From contig OZ244839.1 of assembly GCA_965220825.1 (NCBI GenBank), forward strand, positions 1,364,001 through 1,428,000: a stretch of DNA of 64,000 nt. The letters are read 5' to 3'. The translations under genes were made by a program, and so were the position numbers. Shown piece after piece: positions 52,384 to 61,244 of the stretch. The notes beneath the pieces were generated by a model. That model searched no databases. It was not told the origin of the DNA and saw only the letters and a program-made list of their open reading frames with translations. Source of the DNA: G965220825 sp965220825 (GTDB taxonomy: Bacteria; Pseudomonadota; Alphaproteobacteria; UBA828). Each line of letters begins with the position of its first letter. Within the stretch, counting starts at the first letter, position 1.

Positions 52384-53253
52384 TCAGAGCGCCGCCAGCG
52401 CCTCGAGGGCGTTCCGGTCCGGCGCGGTGCTCCCCTCCGGGTCCAGCGGCTGGATGCAGACATGGCTCGCGCCGGCGTCGAAATGTGCCCGGAGCCGCCC
52501 GCGCACGGCCTCGGCGCTGCCCCAGGCGACCATGGCGTCGAGGAAGCGGTCGCTGCCCCGCTCGCCCAGCTCATCCTCGCCGAAGCCAAGACTGAGCCAG
52601 TTGTTGCGGTAGTTGGTGAGCGGCATGTAGAGCGCCAGAGTCTGCGCCGCGACATCGCGCGCCCGCGACGCATCGCGGGTGAGGCAGACCTTCTGCTCGA
52701 CACAGAGCCAGGCGTCCGGCCCCACGATCTCGCGGGCGCGCGCCGTGTGCTCCGGCGTCACATTGTAGGGGTGCGCGCCGCGCGTCCGCGCCGCGGCCAG
52801 CGCCAGCATGCGCGGGCCCAGCGCGGCGAGCACGACATTCCGCTCCACTTTCGGGATGCCGAGTTCGGCCCGATCCATGGCGTCGAGATAGGCACGCATC
52901 GTCGCCACCGGCTTGGCGTAGACATGGCCCCGGACATCCTCCACCAACGGCACATGGGAGACGCCGAGCCCGAGTACGAAGCGGTCGCTGTAGAAATGGT
53001 TGAGCGTGTCATGGCCTGCGATCGCGGCCACCGCGTCCCGCGCATAGATGTTGGCAATGCCGCTGGCGGCGCAGAGCCGGTCCGTCTCCGACAGCACGAA
53101 GCCGGCGAAGCTGAAGCTCTCGAAGCCCACGGCCTCGGGATACCAGAGGGCGTCGTAGCCCAGGCTTTCCGCGGCTTGCGCGAACGTGGCGACCTCGCGC
53201 CCGGACGGCGCATCCGGAAATATCCAGACTCCGCGCCTGCCGATCTCCTTCAT
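52384..53253 (-). CDS. LLM-class flavin-dependent oxidoreductase (F420-type)
   Basis: A 289-aa luciferase-like TIM-barrel protein: GVWIFPDAPSGREVATFAQAAESLGYDALWYPEAVG, RDAVAAIAGHDTLNHFYSDRFVLGLGVSHVPLVEDVRGH and GPRMLALAAARTRGAHPYNVTPEHTARAREIVGP are typical of the F420-dependent LLM group. ATG at 53253 gives a normal start; the longer frame above is unsupported. Whether the host makes F420 cannot be seen here; FMN is possible. It follows the SDR gene by 76 bp. Confidence 0.88.
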   Translation of the reverse strand: MKEIGRRGVWIFPDAPSGREVATFAQAAESLGYDALWYPEAVGFESFSFAGFVLSETDRLCAASGIANIYARDAVAAIAGHDTLNHFYSDRFVLGLGVSHVPLVEDVRGHVYAKPVATMRAYLDAMDRAELGIPKVERNVVLAALGPRMLALAAARTRGAHPYNVTPEHTARAREIVGPDAWLCVEQKVCLTRDASRARDVAAQTLALYMPLTNYRNNWLSLGFGEDELGERGSDRFLDAMVAWGSAEAVRGRLRAHFDAGASHVCIQPLDPEGSTAPDRNALEALAAL

Positions 53254-53329
53254 GAAAGCTCTCCCCGCGCCGTCACCGGACCCATGCGCGGAAATGTAGC
53301 ATGGAACGGCGCACGGCCCCGCGGCCGGC

Positions 53330-54100
53330 CTATATGGCGGTATAGCCGCCGTCGATGACGAGTTCGGTGCCGGTGACGAAGCCCGCTTCGTCCGAGGCCA
53401 GGAAGAGGACGCCGTTGGCGATGTCCTCCGGCTTGCCGACGCGGCCGATGGGGTGCAGCTTGCCCAGCGCCTCGAGACCGGCCTCCAGGCTGCCATAGTC
53501 GCGGTAGCAGGTGTCCTCCATCATCTCGGTGTGTATGTAGCCGGGATGGATGGAGTTGACGCGGATGTTCCTGCCGTCCTTGGCGCCGTCCAGCGCGGCT
53601 CCCTTGCTGAAGAGCCGCACCGCGCCCTTGGTGGCGCTGTAGGCGGAGAGCGCCTCGACGCTGGTGATCCCGAGAATCGACGAAATGTTGATGATGGAGC
53701 CGCCCGGCCGCATGACGCGCATGGCATGCTTGGTGCCGAGGAAGACGCCGTCGGCATTCACCGCCATGATCTTACGCCAGTCCTCCAGGGAGGTGCTCTG
53801 GACCGGCTCGACGATCGCGATACCGGCATTGTTCACCAGCACGTCCAGGCCGCCGAAATGCCCCACCACCTCGGCGACCGCCGCCTCCCAGTCCGCTTCC
53901 CGGGTCACGTCGAGGGCGAGAAACATCGCCTTGCCGCCGGCGGCCTCCAATTCGGCCGAGAGCGCCGCGCCGCCCGCCTCGTCCACATCGGCGAGCGCGA
54001 CGGGCGCGCCCTCCGCGGCCAGACGCCGGGCGCAAGCCGCGCCGATGCCCTTGGCCGCACCGGTCACCAGCGAAACCCTTCCCTCGACCCGACCTGCCAT
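53330..54100 (-). CDS. Short-chain dehydrogenase/reductase (classical SDR)
   Basis: A 256-aa NAD(P)-dependent oxidoreductase with cofactor loop TGAAKGIG (about 12-19), Asp in ALADVDE favouring NAD, NNAG, catalytic Ser in NISSILG and YSATK. ATG at 54100 is chosen; the longer open frame includes the tRNA-Lys gene (a typical VAQVVEHLTFNQRVPG artefact). It is the first protein gene after the tRNA on this strand and heads the SDR-LLM-MFS-P450 run. Confidence 0.93.
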   Translation of the reverse strand: MAGRVEGRVSLVTGAAKGIGAACARRLAAEGAPVALADVDEAGGAALSAELEAAGGKAMFLALDVTREADWEAAVAEVVGHFGGLDVLVNNAGIAIVEPVQSTSLEDWRKIMAVNADGVFLGTKHAMRVMRPGGSIINISSILGITSVEALSAYSATKGAVRLFSKGAALDGAKDGRNIRVNSIHPGYIHTEMMEDTCYRDYGSLEAGLEALGKLHPIGRVGKPEDIANGVLFLASDEAGFVTGTELVIDGGYTAI

Positions 54101-54129
54101 TCGGCCTTCCTCCTCCGCCCGGGGGCGAA

Positions 54130-54205
54130 TGGTACGCCCGCCTGGACTCGAACCAGGGACCCTCTGATTAAAAGTCAGATGCTCTACCACCTGAGCTACG
54201 GGCGC
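54130..54205 (-). tRNA. tRNA-Lys (anticodon TTT)
   Basis: A 76-nt cloverleaf on the minus strand beginning GCGCCCGTAGCTCAG, with anticodon stem-loop CTGACTTTTAATCAG (anticodon TTT), T-arm GGTTCGAGTCC, and an encoded CCA. The acceptor stem pairs with one G-T. It lies 30 bp upstream of the SDR gene. Confidence 0.97.
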
Positions 54206-54248
54206 ACCGCGCACACTGTCCGCGCGTTGCAGTAAATTGTAAAGCCGC

Positions 54249-54433
54249 CGTCCTCGCTCAGAGCGTTTGAGACGCCGGGGTTTCTTCGGCTTTCAGATTG
54301 CCAAGATATTCGGCTGGGGTTGCCCGCCAAGAGCCTGGTTCGGCCTGCTGGTATCGAACGCGCCGGCGCCGCCGTCGACCTGGATGGCTTTGACGCGGAA
54401 GGGCATGTCGGCCTGGAGCTTGTCGAGGCGTGA
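54249..54433. mobile_element. IS481-family relic B (left end, same internal deletion as relic A)
   Basis: This matches relic A along its length, beginning CGTCCTCGCTCAGAGCG and carrying the same internal junction (GAACGCG...GGCGCCGCCGTCGA). Like relic A it is followed by the linker GAGCTGGAACCGTGG...ATGGGCGGTCCC and by a palindromic repeat. The shared deletion shows that both derive from one deleted ancestor. Region 54206-54600 holds only this relic, the linker and P7. Confidence 0.8.
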
Positions 54434-54493
54434 GCTGGAACCGTGGGGCCGCGCAAATCCGGCGAACCGGCATTATGGGCGGTCCCTTTTTTT

Positions 54494-54569
54494 GGTGCGC
54501 GGGTCTCCAGGCCCGCATGTTTTTGTTTTTCGAGAAGAAGAAAAATGCGGGCCTGGAGACCCGCGCACC
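54494..54569. repeat. Palindromic repeat copy P7
   Basis: Complete 76-bp copy with perfect arms and centre GTTTTTGTTTTTCGAGAAG. It starts 32 bp below the tgt stop on the minus strand and is preceded on the plus strand by relic B and the linker also seen at P1. Downstream AAACCTGTCGTGGGG is shared with P1 as well. Confidence 0.85.
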
Positions 54570-54600
54570 AAACCTGTCGTGGGGTCTCCGAGGCGGGCCC

Positions 54601-55698
54601 TCAAGCGGTGGCGAACGGCGCGGCGAAGGCCGCGAGACGCCCCTCGGCAATGGCGCCGCGCAGGCCCGCCATCAGCCGCTGGTAGACGTGGAGATTGTGC
54701 CGGCTGAGAAGGATCGGCCCCAGCATCTCCCCGGTCCGGAACAGATGGTGGAGGTAGGCGCGGCTGTAGCCGGCGCAGGTCGGGCAGCTACAGTCCGGAT
54801 CCAGCGGTGCCGGATCCTCCGCATGGCGGGCGTTCCTGAGGTTGAGCGTCCCGCCGCTCACATAGGCCCGCCCCGTGCGGCCCGAGCGGGTGGGCAGCAC
54901 GCAGTCGAACATGTCCACGCCGCGCTGGACCGCCGCAACCATATCCGCCGGCGTGCCGACGCCCATGAGGTAGCGCGGCTTTTCCGCCGGCAGCGCGCCC
55001 CGCAGGCCGTCGAGCACCGCCAGCATGAGCGCCTGGCCCTCCCCCACCGCGAGTCCGCCCACCGCATAGCCGTCGAATCCGATCTCCACCAGCGCGGCGG
55101 CGGATTCCGCCCGCAGGCGCGGGTGGACGCCGCCCTGCACGATGCCGAAGAGCCCGCGGCCGGGGCCCGCCATGAAGGCCTCCTTGCAGAGACCGGCCCA
55201 GCGCATGGACCGCCGCATGGAGGAAGCGGCCTCCGCTTCGGACGCGGGATAGGCCGTGCACTCGTCCAGCACCATGGCGATATCGCTGCCGAGGCTTCGC
55301 TGGACCGCCATGGCGCGCGCAGGCGTCAGGCGGTGGCGGGAGCCGTCCGTCGGCGCGCGGAAGGTCACGCCTTCCTCGTCGATCTCGCGGAGTGTGGAAA
55401 GCGACATGACCTGGAAGCCGCCGGAATCGGTGAGGATGGGTCCCGGCCAGTTCATGAAGCGGTGCAGGCCGCCGAGCCGCTCGATGCGCTCCGCGCCGGG
55501 GCGCAGCATCAGGTGGTAGGCGTTCCCCAGCAGGATGTCCGCACCGCTCTCCCGCACGGCTTCCGGCAGCAACCCCTTGACCGTCGCCTGGGTGCCGACG
55601 GGCATGAAGGCGGGCGTCCGCACCGTGCCGTGCGCCGTTTCGAGGCGGCCGAGACGGGCGTCGCCGTCCGTCGCATCGACGGTGAAGGAGAGGCTCAT
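54601..55698 (-). CDS. tgt: Queuine tRNA-ribosyltransferase
   Basis: Tgt (365 aa) exchanges G34 for preQ1 in tRNAs with GUN anticodons. DSGGFQVMSLSTLREIDEEGV holds an active-site Asp, GGLAVGE and MDVGTP-like MGVGTPADMV the substrate site, and the zinc ligands are CSCPTCAGYSRAYLHHL. It is the last gene of gyrA-coaD-queA-tgt; its ATG overlaps the queA stop (ATGA). Palindromic copy P7 lies beyond the stop. Confidence 0.97.
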   Translation of the reverse strand: MSLSFTVDATDGDARLGRLETAHGTVRTPAFMPVGTQATVKGLLPEAVRESGADILLGNAYHLMLRPGAERIERLGGLHRFMNWPGPILTDSGGFQVMSLSTLREIDEEGVTFRAPTDGSRHRLTPARAMAVQRSLGSDIAMVLDECTAYPASEAEAASSMRRSMRWAGLCKEAFMAGPGRGLFGIVQGGVHPRLRAESAAALVEIGFDGYAVGGLAVGEGQALMLAVLDGLRGALPAEKPRYLMGVGTPADMVAAVQRGVDMFDCVLPTRSGRTGRAYVSGGTLNLRNARHAEDPAPLDPDCSCPTCAGYSRAYLHHLFRTGEMLGPILLSRHNLHVYQRLMAGLRGAIAEGRLAAFAAPFATA

Positions 55699-56723
55699 GC
55701 GGCGTCGTCGCGCGCCAACAGGCAGGCGTCGCCATAGGAGTAGAAGCGATAGCCGACCGCGAGGGCCTCGGCGTAGGCCGCCTTCATGCGCGCCGTGCCG
55801 GCAAAGGCGGAGACCAGCATGAAGAGCGTGGAGCGCGGCAGGTGGAAGTTGGTCATCATCAGGTCGATGGCCCTGAACCGGTAGCCCGGCAGGATGAAGA
55901 GATCCACCGCGCCGGAGAAGGCACGGATCGTGCCGTTGGCGGCCGAGGCGCTTTCCAGCAGGCGCACCACGGTGGTCCCCACCGCGACGATCCGCCCGCC
56001 GGCGCGCCGCGCGCGGTTGAGCGTATCGGCGACCTCCGTCTCCACCACCCCGGTCTCGCTGTGCATGGAGTGGTCGCCCGTATCCTCGGCCGTCACGGGC
56101 AGGAAGGTCCCGGCGCCCACATGGAGGGTAACGAAGCGGCAGGCGACGCCCCGGGCCTCGATGGCGGCGAGCAGACGCGCCGTGAAATGAAGCCCCGCGG
56201 TCGGTGCGGCGACGGCGCCGTCCCGCCGGGCGAACAGGGTCTGATAGTCCTCCACATCGCGCGCATCGGTCGCACGCCCGAGATAGGGCGGCAAAGGGAG
56301 CGCGCCATGGCGGCGGAGTGCCGCATCGAGCGCCGCGCCGGCGCAGTCGAAGGCAAGCCGCACCTCCGGCCCCTCGCGGGCCTCGACCGCGGCCGAGAAG
56401 CCTTCCGCAATGCGAAGCACATCCCCCGCGCGCAGCCGCCGCGCAGGCTTCGCGAAAGCCAGCCAGACGCTGTCCGAGATGCGGCGGTGCAGGGTGACCT
56501 CGACGCGCGCCTCGCCGCGGCGGGCGGCAAGGCGCGCCGGGATCACCCGCGTGTCGTTGAAGACCATTACATCGCCCGGGCGCAGCAAGGCCGGCAGGTC
56601 GCTGACGCGGCGGTGGGCGAGGCCCGCGGTCAGGTCCAGCAGGCGCGCCGAATCCCGCGGAACGGCCGGGCGGTCGGCGATCGCCCGGCGGGGAAGGTCG
56701 AAGTCGAATGCGTCGACCCGCAC
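55695..56723 (-). CDS. queA: S-adenosylmethionine:tRNA ribosyltransferase-isomerase
   Basis: QueA (342 aa) converts preQ1 in tRNA to epoxyqueuosine. FDFDLPRRAIADRPAVPRDSARLLDL, VMVFNDTRVIPARL, PTAGLHFTARLLAAIE, HVGAGTFLPV and NFHLPRSTLFMLVSAFAG are all standard. It follows coaD by 13 bp and overlaps tgt by 4 bp, the two enzymes acting in sequence on the same tRNA base. Confidence 0.97.
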   Translation of the reverse strand: MRVDAFDFDLPRRAIADRPAVPRDSARLLDLTAGLAHRRVSDLPALLRPGDVMVFNDTRVIPARLAARRGEARVEVTLHRRISDSVWLAFAKPARRLRAGDVLRIAEGFSAAVEAREGPEVRLAFDCAGAALDAALRRHGALPLPPYLGRATDARDVEDYQTLFARRDGAVAAPTAGLHFTARLLAAIEARGVACRFVTLHVGAGTFLPVTAEDTGDHSMHSETGVVETEVADTLNRARRAGGRIVAVGTTVVRLLESASAANGTIRAFSGAVDLFILPGYRFRAIDLMMTNFHLPRSTLFMLVSAFAGTARMKAAYAEALAVGYRFYSYGDACLLARDDAA

Positions 56724-56736
56724 AGGCCGCCGTGCG

Positions 56737-57243
56737 TCAGTCCGGCGCCGTCCCGAACCGCTCGACGAGACGGCGCGCGACGGCGGGCGAGACGAAGCTC
56801 GAAATGTCGCCGCCGAGGGACGCGATCTCCTTGACCAGCCGCGAGGCGATGAAGTGGTGCCGCTCCGAAGCCATGAGGAAAACGGTCTCCACGCCGGGGT
56901 CGATCCGCGTGTTCATTCCCGCCATCTGAAACTCATATTCGAAATCCGACACCGCCCGGAGCCCCCTGATGATGATCGACGCCCCCACCTCGTGGGCGAA
57001 ATGCATCAGCAGCGAATCGAAGCTGCGGACCTCGAGCCGGGGCGCATGAAGGCCGAGCGCCGCGAGATCGGCGGTGGCCAGCGCGACCCGCTCCTCCGTG
57101 CTGAACAGCGGCGTCTTGCCGGCGTTCACGGCCACGGCCACCACCAGCCGGTCCACCAGCCGGGTCGCACGCTGGATGATGTCCTGGTGGCCCGTGGTGA
57201 TCGGATCGAAGGTTCCCGGGTAAAGACCGACCTTCTCAGCCAT
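56737..57243 (-). CDS. coaD: Phosphopantetheine adenylyltransferase
   Basis: CoaD (168 aa) makes dephospho-CoA. The nucleotidyltransferase motif TGH is in YPGTFDPITTGHQDII, followed by IIRGLRAVSDFEYEFQMAGMN and the C-terminal SSFVSPAVARRLVERFG. ATG at 57243 overlaps the gyrA end by 8 bp and is chosen over a longer open frame that is the gyrA tail in another phase. Normal length. Confidence 0.96.
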   Translation of the reverse strand: MAEKVGLYPGTFDPITTGHQDIIQRATRLVDRLVVAVAVNAGKTPLFSTEERVALATADLAALGLHAPRLEVRSFDSLLMHFAHEVGASIIIRGLRAVSDFEYEFQMAGMNTRIDPGVETVFLMASERHHFIASRLVKEIASLGGDISSFVSPAVARRLVERFGTAPD

Positions 57244-60004
57244 CGCTCTCCTCTTGGGCGTCTTGGGCGTCGCCGGCCGCCGCCGCGGGGCGCTCGCCGT
57301 TTCCGTTTCCGCCATTTCCGCCTGTGCCGTTCGCATCCACAAGGCGCGCGACCGAGACCACCCGCTCCGCCTTGCCCGCATCCTCCGTCTCGTTCAGGCG
57401 GAAGACGCGCACGCCGCGCGCGCCGCGGCCCACCTTGCTGATGCCCTCCACCGGACAGCGGATCAGCCGTCCGCTGTCGGTCACCAGCATGATCTCATCC
57501 TGCGACGCTACCGGGAAGGCGGCCACCGCCTCGTAACCCCCGTCGCCCAGGTCCATGTTGATCACGCCCTTGCCGCCGCGGCGGGTGAGCCGGTAGTCGT
57601 GGCTCGAGGTGCGCTTGCCGAATCCGTCGCCCCGGATCGTGAGAAGGAACTGCTCGCGCTCCTCCAGCACGGCGCGGCGCGATTCGGCGAGCGTCGGCAC
57701 GGCGCCCGCGCGCTTCCGCCCGAACCAGGCGTCGCGTTCTTCCGGCGTGAGGTCGGTATGGGCGAGGATGCTCATGGAGATCACCCGGTCGCCCGCCGTA
57801 AGCTCCATCCCGCGAACCCCGGCCGAGCTCCGCCCCTTGAAGAGCCGGACATCCGCCGCGGGGAAGCGCACGCACTTGCCGCCGGCCGCGGCAAGCAGAA
57901 CGTCGTCCTCATCGGTGCAGAGACGGACGCCGACGATCCGGTCGTCCGCGCCGAGCTTCATGGCGATCTTACCGTTGGAGGGCACGTTCACGAAATCGCC
58001 GGCGCTGTTGCGCCGCACGGAGCCCGACGCGGTCGCGAACATCAACTGGCGCGCGCCCCAGCTCGCTTCGTCCTCCGGCATGGGCAGAACCGCGGAGACG
58101 GTCTCGCCTTCGGCGAGCGGAAGCAGGTTGATCAGCGCCTTGCCGCGGGCCTGGGGCTCCGCCTGGGGCAGGCGGTAGACCTTGAGCTTGTAGACCCTGC
58201 CGAGGGTCGAGAAGAAGAGCACGGGCGTGTGGGTATCGACCACCAGCACGCGGGAGACGAAGTCTTCGCCCCGGGTGGACATTCCCGCACGGCCCTTGCC
58301 GCCGCGGCGCTGCGCGCGATAGGTGGAGAGCGGCACGCGCTTCACATAGCCGCGATGGCTGAGCGTGACGACCATCTCGGCGCGCTGGATGAGATCCTCG
58401 ACATCCTGCTCGAACTCCACCTCCTGGAGTTCGGTGCGGCGCGCATCGGCGAAGCGGGCGCGAACCGCCACGAGTTCGTCGCGGAGCACCGCCTGGAGCC
58501 TGGTCCGGTTGCGCAATATTTCGATGTGGTCCTTGATCTTTTCGACGATCTCCGCGAGTTCGTCGGCGATCTTGTCGCGCTCCATGGCGGTGAGCCTCTG
58601 GAGACGGAGTTCGAGGATGGCGCGGGCCTGGTCGTCGGTGAACCGGCAGACGCCGCCCTCCGCCACCCGCTGTCGCGGGTCGGCGATCAGCGCGACCAGC
58701 GGCGCCACGTCCTTTACCGGCCAGTCCCGGCCGGTAAGCGCCGAACGGGCCGTGGCCGGGTCCGGCGCGCGCCGGATCAGCGCGATCACCTCGTCGATAT
58801 TGGCGACCGCGATGGCGAGGCCCACCAGCATGTGCCCGCGCTCGCGCGCCCGGGCCAGAAGATAGCGCGTGCGCCGGGTGATGGTCTCCTCGCGGAACGC
58901 GACGAAGGCCGCCACGATGTCCCGCAGCGTCATGAGCTTCGGCCGGCCGCCGTCGAGCGCAAGCATGTTGACGCCGAAGCTCGTCTGGAGCGGGGAATAG
59001 CGGAGAAGCTGGTTCAGGACCACCTCCGCCACCGCGTCGCGCTTCAGCTCGATGACGACCCTGACACCCTCCCGGTCCGATTCGTCGCGCAGGTCGGCGA
59101 TGCCTTCCACGCGGCGCTCGTTCACCAGGTCGGCGATCCGCTCCATCATCCGCGCCTTGTTGACCTGGTAGGGGATCTCCGTGACGACGAGGGCCTCGCG
59201 ATCCTTGCGGACCTCCTCCACATGGGTGCGTGCGCGCATCACGACGGAGCCCCGGCCCGTGTGATAGGCCCGCCGGGCGCCGGACGCGCCGACGACGATC
59301 CCGCCGGTGGGGAAGTCGGGCCCCGGCACATGCTCCATCAGCCCGTCCACCGATATATCCGGATCGTCCAGATAGGCGCACGCCGCGTCCACCACCTCGC
59401 CGAGATTGTGCGGCGGGATGTTGGTGGCCATGCCGACGGCGATACCGCCGGCACCGTTGACAAGAAGATTGGGGAAGGCGGCGGGAAGCACCGTGGGCTC
59501 CCGGGCCGAGCCGTCGTAATTCTCCTGGAACGGGACGGTCTCCTTGTCGATGTCGGTGAGCAGGGCTTCGGCCGGCGGCCCGAGCCTGATCTCGGTGTAA
59601 CGCATGGCGGCGGGCGGGTCGCCGTCCATGGAGCCGAAATTCCCCTGCCCGTCCAGCAGCGGCAGGCGCATGGAGAAGCCCTGCGCCATGCGCACCATGG
59701 CGTCGTAGATGGCGTCGTTGCCATGGGGGTGGTACTTGCCCATCACGTCGCCGACCACGCGGGCGGATTTGCGATAGGGCTTGTTCCAGTCGTAGCCGTT
59801 CTCGTGCATCGAATAGAGGATGCGCCGATGCACGGGCTTGAGGCCGTCGCGCACATCCGGCAGCGCCCGGGCCACGATCACGCTCATCGCGTAATCGAGG
59901 TAGGAGCGCTTCATCTCCTCCTCGATGGCGATGCCGGGCGCCGGGCCGGGCGTCCCTCCAGGAGGCTCCCGGGGCGGAGCGGATGTCGGTGGGGCTGTGT
60001 CCAA
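57236..60004 (-). CDS. gyrA: DNA gyrase subunit A
   Basis: GyrA (922 aa) is the DNA-cleaving subunit. Active-site Tyr136 is in AAMRYTEIRL, and the C-terminal wrapping domain carries the GyrA-box QRRGGKG, which separates it from ParC. In the quinolone region the sequence is YHPHGNDAIYD, giving Asp at the position equivalent to E. coli Ser83 and keeping Asp87. The N-terminus has a Pro-rich extension of about 24 residues. Upstream 60005-60194 probably holds its promoter; nothing clear was picked out. Confidence 0.97.
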   Translation of the reverse strand: MDTAPPTSAPPREPPGGTPGPAPGIAIEEEMKRSYLDYAMSVIVARALPDVRDGLKPVHRRILYSMHENGYDWNKPYRKSARVVGDVMGKYHPHGNDAIYDAMVRMAQGFSMRLPLLDGQGNFGSMDGDPPAAMRYTEIRLGPPAEALLTDIDKETVPFQENYDGSAREPTVLPAAFPNLLVNGAGGIAVGMATNIPPHNLGEVVDAACAYLDDPDISVDGLMEHVPGPDFPTGGIVVGASGARRAYHTGRGSVVMRARTHVEEVRKDREALVVTEIPYQVNKARMMERIADLVNERRVEGIADLRDESDREGVRVVIELKRDAVAEVVLNQLLRYSPLQTSFGVNMLALDGGRPKLMTLRDIVAAFVAFREETITRRTRYLLARARERGHMLVGLAIAVANIDEVIALIRRAPDPATARSALTGRDWPVKDVAPLVALIADPRQRVAEGGVCRFTDDQARAILELRLQRLTAMERDKIADELAEIVEKIKDHIEILRNRTRLQAVLRDELVAVRARFADARRTELQEVEFEQDVEDLIQRAEMVVTLSHRGYVKRVPLSTYRAQRRGGKGRAGMSTRGEDFVSRVLVVDTHTPVLFFSTLGRVYKLKVYRLPQAEPQARGKALINLLPLAEGETVSAVLPMPEDEASWGARQLMFATASGSVRRNSAGDFVNVPSNGKIAMKLGADDRIVGVRLCTDEDDVLLAAAGGKCVRFPAADVRLFKGRSSAGVRGMELTAGDRVISMSILAHTDLTPEERDAWFGRKRAGAVPTLAESRRAVLEEREQFLLTIRGDGFGKRTSSHDYRLTRRGGKGVINMDLGDGGYEAVAAFPVASQDEIMLVTDSGRLIRCPVEGISKVGRGARGVRVFRLNETEDAGKAERVVSVARLVDANGTGGNGGNGNGERPAAAAGDAQDAQEESDG

Positions 60005-60194
60005 TGGGAACCGCAGTTCAGGCGGGAGTTTGCGCCGCGCGCCGCGGCCTTTTCCCTCTGCGCAGACTACAGGAGCGCGGCGTGCCGAACAATGCTCCGC
60101 CCCGGTTCAGACCGCATGACGGCACGGCACCCCACGCGCGGAAGGAGCCGGTCGCAAGGCCCCCGCCCCCCGCGCCCATACGCGGAACGGGCCG

Positions 60195-60959
60195 TCAGTC
60201 TTCGGCCTTCGCCGCGCCATCCATCATGGCGTGGACCATGGCGGGCTTCGGCACGCTCGGCTTGGGGTAGGCCTTGCGGCTATGCGTGAGGCCGAGACCG
60301 AGCACGCACTCCGCAAGCTTGTAGGTGAGCGGGCCGGGGTTGATCACCGGCACCGGCAGGTTGGCCGCCATATGGCCGTGAGCCTGGTGCATGGTGGTGG
60401 AGCCGAGGAGGATCACCTCGGCGCCGTCCTCCTCGATACAACGCATGGCGCAGTCGACGAGCTTGGGGAAGACGACCTCCTCCTTGCCGCCGAGGAGGTT
60501 CTCCACATCCGGCATGACGTTGATCGAGCGGATGGAGGCCAGCTTGTCGGCGATGCCATATTCCTGGGTGCCCTTCTTGTAGAGCGGGATCCAGCCGTCC
60601 CACTGGGTCACCACCGAGAAGCGGTTGCCGAGCATGAGCGCGGTCATGAAGGAGGCCCGGCCCGGCCCGATGACCGGAATGTCCAGGACGGAGCGAAGGG
60701 CGTTCATGCCGGAATCGCTCATGGTGTCGATGCAGACGGCGTCATAGCCGTCCTCCTCGGCGGATAGGCCGGCCTCGAACAGCGCAATGTCGGCCATGGC
60801 GTAGTCGTGATAGCAGTCGAGCAGCGCGGGACCCGCCTTCACGCCGCGGAAATCGAATTCGATATGCGCGCCGAGCGAAACCGACTCGAGCTGCGTGCGC
60901 CGGTTGGCGAGCCCCTTCTCGTCGAAGGCGAAGGGAACGATCACGAGTACTTTGGCCAT
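60195..60959 (-). CDS. Asp/Glu racemase-superfamily protein, hydantoin-racemase-like, without catalytic cysteines
   Basis: A 254-aa protein opening MAKVLVIVPFAFDEKGLANRR, with the racemase-fold landmarks GPGRASFMTALMLGNRFSVVTQ and VPVINPGPLTYKLAE. In hydantoin racemases two Cys residues (CFGDPG and LGCAGM) do the proton transfer; here the matching places read DTMSDSG (Thr79) and LGSTTM (Ser187). A two-base racemase mechanism is therefore unlikely; an isomerase, lyase or decarboxylase of the same fold is possible. ATG 60959 has GGGAGAGAGG upstream. It precedes gyrA on the same strand. Confidence 0.8.
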   Translation of the reverse strand: MAKVLVIVPFAFDEKGLANRRTQLESVSLGAHIEFDFRGVKAGPALLDCYHDYAMADIALFEAGLSAEEDGYDAVCIDTMSDSGMNALRSVLDIPVIGPGRASFMTALMLGNRFSVVTQWDGWIPLYKKGTQEYGIADKLASIRSINVMPDVENLLGGKEEVVFPKLVDCAMRCIEEDGAEVILLGSTTMHQAHGHMAANLPVPVINPGPLTYKLAECVLGLGLTHSRKAYPKPSVPKPAMVHAMMDGAAKAED

Positions 60960-61053
60960 GCCTCTCTCCCTGGGCGTAGGGTGCCGACTCCCGCCATCAT
61001 GGCCCACCCCACCCGCCGGTGAAAGCCCGCGCGCCTATAACAGAAACCGCTTC

Positions 61054-61121
61054 GGTGCGCGGGTCGCGAGGCCCGTCTTCGGCCGTCGCAACAAAAATGC
61101 GGGCCGGGAGACCCGCGCACC
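61054..61121. repeat. Palindromic repeat copy P8
   Basis: The shortest complete copy (68 bp), with changed left arm (GGGTCGCGAGG) and centre (CTTCGGCCGTCGCAACAAAAA) but an intact right arm. It lies between the racemase-like gene and tRNA-Thr. The flanking stretches 60960-61053 and 61122-61244 show no gene. Confidence 0.8.
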
Positions 61122-61244
61122 TAAAACAGGGGGGCGGCGGGCAGGACGCGCGCTTTGTCGGCAGGCGCGCCTTGCGCCTTTACAAGCGCCGGCCCCTCGA
61201 CGATAGTCCGGCGCGGCGCCGGGAGCGCGCGGCCCGCGCGGGCT

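Noticed and set aside
49563..54100. Biosynthetic gene cluster for a natural product
   Set aside because: A P450, MFS, SDR and LLM enzyme are present but no core synthase, peptide precursor or tailoring set, so a catabolic role is more economical.
53330..54214. N-terminal extension of the SDR reading through the tRNA-Lys gene
   Set aside because: VAQVVEHLTFNQRVPGSSPGG is the well-known translation of a tRNA; the real start is ATG 54100.
57236..60004. Possibility that the topoisomerase gene is parC
   Set aside because: The C-terminal GyrA-box QRRGGKG and the full-length wrapping domain favour gyrA.
57254..60289. Very long open frame (over 1000 codons) on the plus strand opposite gyrA
   Set aside because: It is antisense to the full gyrA gene in very GC-rich DNA; the composition (His/Arg/Gly/Ala-rich) is a typical shadow and no domain is visible.
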